From NCBI GenBank assembly GCA_030704615.1, contig CM060734.1, positions 56,992,042 to 57,056,041 of the forward strand: a stretch of 64,000 bases of DNA. Direction: 5' to 3'. A program made the translations under genes and the position numbers. The first letter of the stretch is position 1, and each line of letters starts with the position of its first letter. The stretch comes from Takakia lepidozioides. Its lineage: Eukaryota; Streptophyta; Takakiopsida; Takakiales; Takakiaceae. This document shows, piece after piece, positions 34,735-46,495 of this stretch. Under the pieces are notes generated by a model, which did not search any database, was not told where the DNA came from, and saw only the letters and a list, made by a program, of their open reading frames with translations.

Positions 34735-36780
34735 GGGTGTGTGATGACGAAAAGGAAGGCACACGTCTGAGGAAAAGTGCGGGATGGCTGCGCGCATTCT
34801 GCGTGTTGCCGAGCAAGTGTCAAGTCTTTGATGATGGCAGTTAAGGAACTGTGGCAGCGGAGTAGAAGGCTCTTTTCGTATGTGTCAGCTCTATGTCAGA
34901 TGCGCCGCCATGGAACTTGAATGCTGTTCTGGGTGAGTTCCGGGCCTTTGATGCAAGGACTTTCTATTCAATCTCTCTCTCCCCTCTCCCGTCTTCCTTC
35001 TCCAGTGATCCGAGATGTAAATAGCGTTTGCTCTCTATCCTACACCCATGGAATGGTGTGTTGTTGGAGACCTGTTTACAGTGCACCACGGTGGCGGTCG
35101 GCTGTGTGTGCAGTGCTGCCATCATGGTGGAAGGCTATTGCAGTCACCCACCGTGGGATACGTAGGTAGTGTTGTGGCCACTCTCGCGCCTAAAAGGACA
35201 TCATTTTCAACCCTGCACTTCTGGGCTCTGCAACTGCTGCAAACCACCTACCACCTAGTGTTCACATACCTACAGTCCTCGTAATTGAAGAATGAAGATG
35301 TCATGATCGGGATATATCTGGTACCAAACGGATGCGCTTACTCAACTAGGAAAGCTTGTGTAGGAGTTGTCCTAGAGGTAGAGTGGAACACTCATCATCT
35401 AGGACAAAAGAGGGTTCTATGCAACAGGGTCTCTACTGTACGTTCAATTTCCAAACGCTGTAGAATTTCTCACTTGTGTATTTTGGAATCCGTTTTGTGT
35501 GGAGTAAGTGAGTGCATCTTGCATGCTTGAAGACTTACAGGGTTGTTCACCTGGGGTCTCTTGTCTGATCACTTGGAAGCCTCTAGACGATACACCTAGA
35601 TAATCGATTGACGAAAGGAGCTGGATTGCGAGTGCAACAACTATGAGCCATCTATCAACTCGTGAAAACATCTATCTAGGACTTGTTTCCTTTACATGAC
35701 TGAAACATATTCCACATCATCGGACATTTGTCCATGAGGTCACCGTGGGTTAACCTGGGACATTAGAAAACCAATTCCAAAGGATAGATAGCGGTCCAAG
35801 TCTTCATCAGTAACCATATTACCATGTGCGATTTATTAGGGATGCAAGTGGGCGTCCTGGACAGCTCTCAAAATACGTTAAGTGAAAAAATATGCAGCAA
35901 CTGAAAAAAAAAACGAATTCAACTTTGTCCACTTGTGACTGAACGGACAATTGCGAAACTGTCGGACAGCTACTGTGGTAAGAAACTAATCAGTTTTTAG
36001 TTCCCATTCGCAATGAGAGTGGTGTACAATAATCAGAACCAATTTCCTAATCATACCCATTCATTTATCATATCCGTGTGCTACCATCATTCAGAACGGA
36101 CACAGACTGAACTGACACAGAAATTTTAATACAACTGATCCGAAATTCTCTTGAACTGAAATATACCCTTCATTGTACTCTTTCATACTTACACCTGCCT
36201 GGCAACACTAGGCAGGTCGTTGGGAGTTTATGAACCTCCCGTCTAGCTCATTCTCCGGGTTCAGTAATGAAGGCCAAACAAAATGTCCACATAAGTGACA
36301 GAGAAGCACTGTAGATGTATTGATTGCTCCTTCCTTCTTTAGTTTGCTTGGGTTTATGTTACCAGTGCAATACCTGCGAAAGTCCTTAACTTATACTGTT
36401 TGTATCTCACTCCCTTCTCAAATTTTTTGGAATCTTCTGGTGTGAATTGTACATTGTGAGCAAAATACGCCAATTGTCAGATATCCTCGGCATGGCTGGC
36501 TAAGGTACGTGCGTTCTGATGAAAGCACCAACGAACTCCCGAAAAGGTCTCCAATTACAATAATTCTTAATGTTCAATACTTTGAAAAAATTATGACAAA
36601 GAGATCAGGAGTTATGGCACTGAAATTCTACCGCTAGCTTGGTGAACCAATTAATATGATCCCTGCTCTTGATAAATCGGTAAAGTTTGACCTAGTAGAT
36701 TTTTAGTAATGTAAGGGGTTGGAATAGATGAGCGACATTCTCCCAGGCTAGATCTAATTATATTGCTGTGATTTTGTGAG
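34735..36780. other. Non-genic stretch
   Basis: Short open frames only. I find no conserved protein motif, RNA gene or repeat boundary. Confidence 0.35.
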
Positions 36781-36782
36781 CT

Positions 36783-37000
36783 GGTAGCCCCTAGGTAGGC
36801 ATTCCCAATGGCCCAGGTTCATCTTTTCCAGGTTCAAGTAGTTTGGAGTAGGTAGTTTGTAGTCTGAGTCTCTTCATGCGGGCCAGCTGTGGGTCTTAGA
36901 TAGGCAATCCCATTGGCCCAGGTCCATTGAGCTTGAGATAGTTATTGGGCTACTTTAGTTTGTAGTCTGAGAGTCTCTTCATGTGGGCCAGCTGTGGGCA
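36783..37000 (+). repeat. Tandem duplication of about 105 bp
   Basis: TAGGYA.TCCCA.TGGCCCAGGT and TTTGTAGTCTGAG..TCTTCATG.GGGCCAGCTGTGGG each occur twice in the same order, with copy boundaries near 36893. Differences between copies are scattered. Confidence 0.85.
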
Positions 37001-38202
37001 AGAGGATAGTTAGAATGCAAAAGGAAAGGGTCACTCACAGGTCACGCTCGTTTTTAGCGTTCCAAGAGCAGCTGTATCGTGAGGATTGACGAGGATCTGT
37101 TGATTGTAGAGGATTAATCACGTTGATTAAGGCAGTTGGCTGCAAAGCTACTGCAGATTTCGTGAAATCCAACAGATTTCCTTCGCTAGATTGATCATTC
37201 CAATTGCCTCCAACCAGACATCTCTGACATTCAAATGCCCCATAAAGCTAGATCCGTAATGCGACAAAAGCATTAACTCCCTGCACCCCCATGCAAATCT
37301 AAGCGGCAACAGGATGCGCTTTCAGCCTCCAAAACATTAATTTAAGCATACTTTGGCTGTACTAAACAATATCAGATGATGCGAACTAAAGTGTGGAACC
37401 CTACAGATCTCGGATCAAGTGGATCGACAAGCCTAAGTAGCTTGCTTGCTGCAACTTGCGATAACGCCCACCTCGCAAGTGCAGTACCTACCCACCGGGC
37501 ACTGCAACATAACAGACGCCACCCACAACGTCCGCATCCGGCCGTCTCCGTCGGACATACTTCCGTATCCGTCCATACACAGTACACGAAATACATACAT
37601 ACGCTGCCTACTGATACGGTCGACGGGACAACAGTTACGATCGGATGAATGAAACATCCGGATGACCATAACGGCCCGTCCGTTTCTACGTACACGTGTC
37701 ATTTTCACTAGGACTCGAACGGATGAAGCCAGCATTCATCACGCCGCGCTTTGCCTGATCAGCTATTTCTGTCCAGTTCAACGACAGATATTTACGTACC
37801 TACTACCCATCTGGCCTGTCTACCTGGTGGGAGTCTCCAGGTAGGTAGGTACGAGTACGATACGAAATGAATACATACGAGTACATATACGTGTCGGTAG
37901 AGTAACTAACCGGGGCTGGTTTAGTGGGTGGGCGACCAACTAATCCCGGCGGCCCCAATAGCGTCGCCGGACGCCCGTTAGCATGTGCGGAGTAAACTGA
38001 GCACTTAAGGAGATCGAGGTATAAATTAGCGCGGTAATCGTGATTTATTACACTGCGGTTACCCCCCTCCTTTTACGTAACTGCGGCTACCGCCTGCGGC
38101 CAGTATCCAGTCGAGGGGACCGGTAGATGCCGGTTGCCGCCTGTGCAGCTTGGTGGCGGCAGAAAATAGAGGGCGCGGCCGCAGCCGGTCAACAAGTGGG
38201 GC
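37001..38202. other. Upstream region of the LOG gene
   Basis: No supported coding region. The G+C content rises toward 38200. Likely contains upstream regulatory sequence, but no element can be assigned with confidence. Confidence 0.35.
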
Positions 38203-38213
38203 TATTTATATAG
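38203..38213 (+). promoter_or_regulatory. TATA box of the LOG gene
   Basis: TATTTATATAG lies about 140 bases upstream of the start codon at 38347, in a GC-rich surrounding. Transcription would begin near 38235-38245. The predicted leader includes a GAGT microsatellite at about 38269-38292. Confidence 0.65.
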
Positions 38214-38346
38214 AGCCGGGCGAAGATATCGTCTGCCAGTCTCCTCCGTAGTCGTCTCTCTCTCCTCGAGTGAGCGAGTGAGTGAGTGAGTGCGAGGAGT
38301 CAAGTTAGACGTGCGAGGGAGGGAGAGCAGCGTAGTGTGTGCGAGA

Positions 38347-40592
38347 ATGTATGCAAAGGGCAAGCAGGATCACTTGGGGGCCTTCTTCGAGGCCAAGCCC
38401 AAGTCGCGGTTCAGCAGGATATGCGTGTTCTGTGGAAGCAGTAGCGGCAACAAGAGCATTTTTGGCAATGTGGCCTTGGAACTGGGTCTGCAGCTGGTCA
38501 GTTGGGGTGCTCTCTTTCCGAGAAGCTTGGTCGTGCATAGCGTAGAGTTGTGGTGTTCTTAAAAGGAGCACTCAGTCTCGAGGAATTGAAACTAATATGT
38601 TGAAGCGTGTTGTTTTGCTCGTTTGTGGGGCAGGTGGAACGTAAGATTGATTTGGTTTATGGAGGAGGGAGTGTGGGTCTCATGGGCCAGGTCGCTCAGA
38701 CCGTACACAGTGGCGGTGGCCATGTTATTGGGTACGACACCGTCGACACCTTCTCCGCTTGCACTACAGCATCCTTGCCTGAATAAGCTTGTGCCCTAGT
38801 GACTAGTGCTTCGGTCTGCACCTTGTTATCATTTCTTCACGAAGTGATTAAAGTGCTTTCGACATGACAATGGACCGTACAAAATTGTGACGGATAGGAA
38901 ATTTATGAGCGCCTTGGTTCTAGCTAGTCTCGCTAGTAGGTTGGATATTTTGGGAAAGGTACTAGTTGGATGCTCACTTCAAAGACGACGTCCCTGTTGT
39001 TCTAAGCTGATGCGTTTTGTGAATTCTGTGTGGTTTTGATGGTTGCAGCGTGATTCCCAAGGCCCTAATGCCAAGTGAGGTAATGCTACTTTCCCACAGT
39101 TGGTGGTTTTCTTCGACCAGTGCGTATACTTACCGGTAGTCCAGTAGAATTTCTTGTCCAGTAGAAGTCACATGGTCTTTCCTAAGCTGTACGAAGGTAG
39201 TTTTCTGTACCTAGGGTACCACTTGGCTTGAGGAGTCATCTGTATTTCTGCTCGAGCAAGCCAGTCTAGAGGTTGTAGTTTGGTAACAATTAACGTAGTT
39301 TCTCTGATCTGCTTTTTATCTCTCCCATTCTTTCCACTTCTTGAAGCTTTCAACAGCTAATTACATGGCAAGTTCTTTACTCGGCACTTCATATTCTCAT
39401 TCCTTTGTATGTTGGGCGTACACTGTGCAGATAACCGGCTACACAGTAGGGCAGTTGGTTGCTGTGGGCGGCATGCATCAACGCAAGGCTGAGATGGCTC
39501 GTCAAGCTGATGCTTTCATTGCCTTGCCAGGTGCACTAAGGCTGATATAACCTTCCGCGTCCACTTTTACGAGTTATTGCTGTACTTACTAAAGCTCTTG
39601 TACAGGTCTGAGGGCTGCTTCTGAAGTTTGCTTGCCCATTTATTTGAGCTCCATCTACTACGTCGTACGATGGTCATGATACCCAGTAAAAAAATTTGAA
39701 TTGTCTTCGGCAGGTGGATATGGCACTCTTGAAGAGTTATTGGAGATGATAACTTGGGTGCAGCTTGGAATACACACTAAACCGGTAATACATACTAAAC
39801 CGGTAACCGTTACTATTGTGTAGGTGACATCTCGTATGTGTTAATTCACATTGTTAACATGTACAGGCTTGAAGTTCGACTTTTTTGCCTCTGCAGACCC
39901 TCTTGTGCTGTTAGGAGTTATTTGAATTGATCTTTACTACAGTGTCGCCATGTCTGACAAGTTTGGCCTTGTCCATTTTCGAGCTGCTGGCATGTCTCAG
40001 TAATCCCAACTTTGCTGTATCTGGTCCTGGTAACAAGGGTGCTGGTTCTCGTACACATTTGTAGAACGAACGGTTAAAACGTGTGGGGGGGGGTGATTGT
40101 CGAACCAGGTGGGCCTACTCAATGTGGATGGGTTCTACAATTCATTGCTGGCACTGTTTGACAAGGCATTGGAAGAAGGATTTCTCAAATCGGCGGCCCG
40201 CAATATCGTTGTTTCTGCTCCCACAGCTAGTGAGCTCCTTGATAAAATGGAGGTGAGAAGCAACTTCAGCTTTGGTGCATAGTGTCTTGAGAAACATGGC
40301 ATGCTGGAGTTGTATTGCCTTGGAGGCCTTCTGAATGGTAGTGCTGAGAGGTTTTTCATAAGGTCTGTGGGACATTTTTTTCCAAGTTATTCTTTGTCTG
40401 CACTTTGTTGTATAGGAACTTCATGTGCCAGTGCCCATTGTCTAAGTCGCGTTTCTCTCTCACACGCCTGCATCATTTTTGCAGGCATATGCACCTGTGG
40501 AGGACAGGTTTGCCCCAAAGCTGTGCTGGGATGACCTTGCAACCTCCGCCCACAGGGACCAGCCTGAAACAGCAGTCGTGATGGGGAGCTAA
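38347..40592 (+). CDS. LOG: Cytokinin riboside 5'-monophosphate phosphoribohydrolase (LOG)
   Basis: Seven exons with GT-AG borders join in phase: 38347-38496, 38634-38731, 39049-39079, 39431-39530, 39714-39784, 40109-40252 and 40485-40592, giving 233 residues. LOG enzymes release active free-base cytokinin from its nucleotide in one step, in the cytosol. Diagnostic motifs: [10 protein letters not shown] near residue 25, GGGSVGLMG at about 60-68, and PGGYGTLEE at about 126-134 (catalytic and substrate loop). The stretch [18 protein letters not shown] at the start of exon 6 is typical of the Rossmann-fold family. Length is slightly above the usual 210-225. The start is the first ATG after the TATA box, and a shorter protein from a later Met would lose the conserved N-terminus. 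No breaks are seen. Confidence is high for family; substrate specificity follows from the family. Confidence 0.95.
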
Positions 40593-43291
40593 CCCGATCG
40601 AGCACGTTGTTCGCCTGCTTCAAACATTTTTCCATCCTTACCCTTGCTGTTCGTCCAATTAAAATACAGAACGTGCTTGGGCTCTACAAAGCAAAAGGAT
40701 CATACCGAATTACTGGACAGTGACCAACTGTACTCAAGTGAGTCAGTAGCTTCGACTAGCTGTGGGAAACAGACTATACTGTACATTCCTCCTTGTAACA
40801 TATAACCGAAGGCTTTCCATGAAGCAGTCCATAAATGCTTAGCGATGGTCAGAACAATGGGGGAACGTCTGACACCCTACCAAAGTCAGATCTCACTTTT
40901 GGTTCTTCATACATGTACTTGGATGGGCAAAATTTTCATGAGGTGACGAGTGCTGCACATCCACGGCCCTACATGCAGATGGAAGAGTTCTAGCTTGCTT
41001 TTTTCCCACCATACAAGTTCTTGTCACTCCAGAGCAGGTTTTGGGACTGCTTGCACATCTCACCACATGGTTTTTTTAGATCATACTTCCACCAGCGTCG
41101 AACTTCTAGCACTGTTTAGGCACAGGACTGATACACAAGTCTGTGTATTGACTTTAGGTAGCACTAGAGTAGTATGTCGTGAGATGCTCGAGGTGATGAA
41201 TTTTTTTGTGCACAGACCTTCTCAATTTGAAATTGAGAGGAAAATGATTATCGTAAAACTTCCATGATCTTGTCTCATACTACTCATCTCGCTTCTGGTT
41301 GTTGTGGAACTGGGCAGACATCTGAATAGCTTGCCACTGGAATAATTCCTACACATCCCAAGTATTAGCATTAATTTCACTACCAGACCATTCTAACAAA
41401 AGGATATGTTACAGTATGTACTAAAAGTGAAAGTATGTGAAGGCAGCCTCTGGGGAATGACACTTGCATTGAAGTGTTTAAATGACTGAAGTACTAAACC
41501 TTAGATAAAAATCCTTGTGGACAATCTGTCTACCAGTTCCTTCTGCAACGAGGATGAATCCGTCGAAGATGGCAATCATGTATATACGTATATACGTGCC
41601 ATTGAAAGAGAAGCATAATTTTAAAGGAAGTTAGCCTGAGTGTTAGAATTGACAATTACTTATTCTGTAGTGGAATCTAGAGAAAGAAAATCGAAAGGAT
41701 GTTTTAATCTGTAAATCACTTATACGGATCATGCAAAAATCGTGAAGTTTGTTACCATACTTAAACAGCTCTTGTTTCCTTATCTTCTTCCCCTAGGACG
41801 AGTCCAACGGCTCTATTTTCTGGAAGAGGAAATATGTACTTCAACGTCTTACTGTACATAACAGCTACATGTAAGCGTTCCAGTCAGGAATTATCGAATG
41901 TATACTGAATTGTGTCCATACGATCATGCAAACTACATGAGATGCATGGAAAAGGCACGCCCAGGTAAGGGCACTTTGAAAGATGCGTAATCTTCAGCAA
42001 GAAACTGTGTACGTAGTCTCCACGTTCCTTTAGAAACAATCTTATTATCTTAGATGTTAAACTCGACTGCTCATGGTATAGTCACGCGATGCATGCTCCT
42101 GATGAGGTTTCAAATTGCACTGTCGAGTGCATGGAAGGTTCTAGATGTCACAGATCAGTACATGCAGTGCTTGGAGCAGTCTTCTACATATTAGTAGCTA
42201 ATCCAAATATATACGAAGTGAATCTCAAAATTGGTACGGGCAGAGTTGCGACGGATCTACATTCAATTGATATAAGCTCCGAAGATTGTTGAACATGTGC
42301 ACCTCAACTGAGAGTTTACAGCTTCAAGCGGCCGAGGACAAATAGTCATATTGGTTTGAAGTGAGCTTCCTGCATCATCAGGAGAGAGAACTACACAGAG
42401 CTTCCTGCACACCTACACTTCCAGTAATGTGTAAGAAACTTTCAGTGACAAGTACATAACCCAATCAATTACCTGGCCAAGCAATTGCCGCTCAAGTCGG
42501 CGGCGTTCTCTTCAAGCTACAGCGTTGCCGAACAACACTTCAAATTCTGAGTAAAACCCTCTAGAGAGATGTGCATGAATCACCAATCTAGAATTTTCGG
42601 TGACTCTCGAGAGCATGGAAGCTGCCCTCTTCCCTTTTCTCTTCACACCGAGAGAAATGAAATGAAATGAAATGGTGCTTTATAACGTCCGCACAAAGCT
42701 CATAGAGCTCAGAGAGAGGGGGAGAGAGAGGGGGGGAAGACTCTATCCAATGAACGGAACCCATTTTCATCCACTGTACGTTGTAATTACGAATGAAAAA
42801 CATCTTCATCTTCATCTTCACTTTTAGGGTTTAGGAATCTAGAAGAGAGGGAAGATTCGAGAATATCAGTTTCTTTGTGTAGAGAAGATCCCCGAAAGCT
42901 CGGAAGATCTCAGAGTCCGGACATACATCCTGTTTTGGGGCTTCCTTTCCTGCTTTCCCTCTTTGTGTGTTGATCTGACTGCTGGGTTACTGTGTCTCAC
43001 TGTGATCTTAGAGATTATGGCTCTCCATAGAAACATTCTTCTGGTTCTCCTTGCGAATCTGCATGTATCCCCTTGTCTGCGTAGCCCTGCCATGGATTGG
43101 AGCTTGTAGGGTATGTGAGGCTCAGCAGATTTTTACATGTCGGGTTTGTGGGCTTGGTGACGCCCTCTGTGACTGCTCTTCCGCCAAAGACCTGGCACCA
43201 TCTCAACCTCCCTCTCTTTGGGTTGTCTGCTCCCGATTTCATAGGGTGGTGGATTCCTGCTTTGTCGGAGTACATACAGAGAGTAGGGAGA
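40593..43291. other. Intergenic region between LOG and SWP73
   Basis: No recognisable gene. A possible LOG polyadenylation signal (AATTAAAATA) lies at about 40657. GAAAT repeats occur at 42655-42672, a GAGAG/G-rich run at 42714-42738 and a TCATCT repeat at 42803-42820. These probably lie in the SWP73 promoter or leader. Confidence 0.4.
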
Positions 43292-45090
43292 ATGCAGACC
43301 GGTGGAGCGTCCACGAGTGGGCCGGCGCCATCTCCTCAACCATCAAACAGCCGCATGCCCTCGACTCCAGCCTTCACACCGCACATGTCGACCATGCCGC
43401 CCCCTTCCTACTCCGCAGGCAGCAGTGCCAAGCGCGGCCGTGGCCGGCCAATGCCAGGGACGGGGGGCAGCTCCTCGGCATTCAAGGCCGCAGAGATAAC
43501 ACCTGCAGCGCGGAGGAAGAAGCAAAAGGTAGCAGAAAAGATGATACCTGCCAAAGTTGCAGCAATGTGCCCAGAGTCTGCTATATATACACAGCTGTTG
43601 GAGTTCGAGGCGCGGGTTGATAAAGCTCTTACCCGCAAGAAGCTGGATGTCCAGGAGGTTGTGCGGACACCTCCAACGGTGAATCGCACACTGAGAATGT
43701 ATGTGTTTAACACTTATGCTAATCAAACACAGAATCATAGCACGGGTGGGGATAACAACCAGGGCCAGAACAATGTGCACGAGCAGTTGCGGAATCCTGG
43801 AGAGCCACCATCTTGGACGTTACGGGTAATGGGTCGTGTGGTTGAGCCAGAAGACAGGGATCCAGAGGGCAATGCGAAGCCAAATCCTTCATTACCCAAG
43901 TTTTCGTCTTTCTTTAAGCGAATCACGATACAACTGGACCCACGTTTGTATCCGGACAACCACAGTATCGTCTGGGATGGAGCGCGGGCGGTGAACCATG
44001 TCGAGGGGTTCGAAATTAAGAGGAGGGGGGATACCGAGTTTGTAGTGAGTGTAAGGCTGGAGTTGGATTATGGCCCCGATCGATTCAAGCTGTCACCGGC
44101 CCTTGCCGGACTCCTGGGCGTTGAGGTGGATACGCGTCCGCGCATCATTGCAGCTCTGTGGCAATACATTAAGGGTAAGAAGCTGCAAAACCCAGCGGAC
44201 CCTACCCTCATCAACTGTGATGCTGCTTTGCAGAAGGTCTTGGGCGAGGAGCGGATCAAGTTTGTCTCAGTGGCCCAAAGGCTCCATCAACATCTATCAC
44301 CCCCACAGCCCATTCATATTGAACATCGTATCAAGCTTTCAGGGAGGAATCCTGTGGGCAACGCCTGCTATGATGTGGCGGTAACTGTGCCCTCCCCCTT
44401 ACAAAAAGAGATGACCACCTTCCTGGCCAATATTGAAAATCACAGAGACATTGACATGTTCGATCACTCTATTACCAGTTCAATTCGCAAAATTAACGAG
44501 CATCGCCGAAGGCGTGCCTTCTTCTTGGGCTTCTGTCAGTCCCCTGCTGAGTTCATCAATGGCCTCATTGCCTCTCAGAGCCGCGACCTCAAGATGGTTG
44601 TTGGGCACGCCAGCCGCAATTCCGAGAAAGAGCGTCGATCTGATTTCTACCATCAACCCTGGTATGCTGATTCTCTGTTTGTGTACATGACTGTTGAAAG
44701 ACAACTATCCTTAGTCAATACCGCAATTTGGACCGACACTGGGAATCCTGTAAGAAGCAGATTCTTGTTGATCCATTCTGACTTGGTTTTTTCCTTTGGT
44801 GTTGCATTTCTTTCTTTCTTTTTCTCTCTCTTTACATTTTACACTTGTTAAGTGCCAGACAAGATGTTGTGATCAGGTTCATCACATCGGTGATTGCAAG
44901 CATCAGAAATGCGTATAGGGAGTTTTTACTTTTACTTGAGTGAAGACGTGATCTTGATCAAGTGAAGAAAGATGCTGTCTAAAGAAATTTACTTACGCAG
45001 AGAGGATGGGGTTGCAGGGTTGAAGATGCTGTCATTCGGTACATGAATCGCCGGCCAGGAAAGACCTCTGACAGTGCCGGGAACACTTGA
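43292..45090 (+). CDS. SWP73: SWI/SNF complex subunit SWP73 (BAF60/SNF12 homologue)
   Basis: Two exons, 43292-44661 and 45018-45090, encode 480 residues. The protein is an accessory subunit of SWI/SNF chromatin-remodelling complexes in the nucleus. The N-terminus is Ser/Pro-rich and disordered with a KRGRGRP basic motif (about residues 50-56). The conserved middle holds FFKRITIQLDPRLYPDNHSIVWD. A SWIB/MDM2 domain runs from about residue 264 to 350 (FKLSPALAGLLG...KFVSVAQRLHQHL). The C-terminal DFYHQPW is completed across the intron to WVEDAVIRYMNRRP. The intron matters: reading through it gives an unrelated tail ending at 44851. The ATG at 43292 is chosen because the open sequence before it (from 43097) does not look conserved. 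Plant homologues are about 530 residues. Confidence 0.93.
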
Positions 45091-46059
45091 AAAGCTCGCA
45101 TGTTCCTTTAGCTCATGTAACAACACATTTCTGAACACCAATGTGGTGTTTGGTTGTTATTGCCAAGAAGAGCAATGCCGTATGCAAGCGAAGAGCCAGA
45201 TGTTCACCATGTTGGCCTGATCGACATACGCATAGCTGTCCAGGGACACAGGAAGGTGCCCAATCAGAGCGGTCTACTTTTGCTCTGCTGTGGGGAGCCC
45301 TCTCTGTCCCTCCTGCCAATTGGGAGGTTGCCAAGTAACAGCGTAAATCTTATGGCAACCTCAGAATGCATGGGATTGTATCAAGCTAGTTTGAGCTTGC
45401 AGCTGGAGGTCATGGTGAAGAAGTCTGCTCAGGAGGCATGTAGACAATTTCCTTTGGAGGATGGACAATGTGTACATTACTTACTCTTGCCATGGAAATG
45501 TGGCAGGTTATTAAAATTGGACAATGGAGAGCGGATTAACCGTTCATTCCTATGCAGTACCTCTCATTTGGTATCAAACCCTTACCACAATAAACCTGAG
45601 CAAACACACTGAATGTGCTACTTTTTATGGTGACCATAATCTGCCCAGTGCAGATCTTGTGTGAACTCATTCTTATCTCAAGGTTGCGTCCCATCCTCCA
45701 CAACTGCACACTCACTCAGGCATTGGTTTTTGGTTTTTGTTGCAATGTTTTGTTTCGTGCAAAAGTCTCAATGTAGAAGTAGTGAGTAAAGGTGAACCTT
45801 GCAAGCTGGGTTTGATTTGTCACTGCGAACGATGGCACCTCAGTTGCTGATACACCAAGAGGGCAGGCTGATGCTTTAGTGATGCAGTCTGATGCTGTTA
45901 TGGTCTTGGATCATGCCCCACTAATTTTGTGATTTGGACGGTAAACTGTGTGCTGATTCCGGGGTTACCTTTCTGGACGAATTGAAATACTTTCAATTCA
46001 TTCTGTTATACCTCTCAAGTGGAAATGGAAGGCATTTCTGATGGATCATTTGTCTATGA
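45091..46059. other. SWP73 downstream region
   Basis: A plus-strand ORF at 45154-45612 has no recognisable domain and lies in the probable 3' UTR or intergenic DNA. No other feature is seen. Confidence 0.4.
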
Positions 46060-46495
46060 GTTAATGTGAACGGAGGAAAGCTGTTGGAATCCTGTACAAC
46101 AACTGCGCAACCAACTATTTTGGAGATCAACTTCGGGGCGGTGCGGCGATTACCACACCCCCATAGGATAGGTGTCTGAAAGGGCTTGCTGATGAGCCCA
46201 AAAGCAATCGCCAGCTTTTTAATGTGATTGCAAAGAGAAAATTCCTCATCTTCTTACACGTCATGCACTATAAATAATGTATCAGCATGTACCTGACCTC
46301 CTTCATCTGTCGAGACAATCTCTCCAGCTTAGCATGGACTTTGTCCACTTGTGAATGCATGTTGTCTTCTACAATGAAGGTATGCACTTGGTTCAATCCA
46401 ATATAACTGCCTCCTGCCTTGTTTCTGACACCTGTGTCCTCCATCATTTTCCTCCCATATCATCCCACCTGCCAGCAGCAGTAAATCTTTTAAAG
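46060..46495 (-). pseudogene. Decayed E/DYW C-terminal region of the PPR gene
   Basis: Directly downstream of the PPR stop, minus-strand frames still show the rest of an E-E+-DYW tail: AAGRWDDMGG and MMEDTGVRNKAGGSYIGLNQVHTFIVED (given here in two short pieces, about 46470-46345), LERLSRQMKE near 46315, and KKLAIAFGLISKPF near 46225-46185. A LISKIVG piece near 46130 follows. In the deaminase motif the catalytic glutamate of HxE reads lysine (HIK), and the second cysteine cluster is lost (CGNRR). Frame changes and stops (for example at about 46272) confirm decay. Confidence 0.75.

Noticed and set aside
43097-43291. N-terminal extension of SWP73 from the earlier ATG
   Set aside because: The sequence is not like known SWP73 N-termini; the disordered, Ser/Pro-rich start at 43292 fits better.
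43051-43620. 189-codon ORF overlapping SWP73
   Set aside because: Shadow frame of the SWP73 coding sequence.
44662-44851. Read-through C-terminus of SWP73
   Set aside because: The intron from 44662 to 45017 restores the conserved WVEDAVIRY ending in phase.
45154-45612. 152-codon ORF downstream of SWP73
   Set aside because: No domain, and it overlaps another unrelated frame; likely 3' UTR or intergenic.
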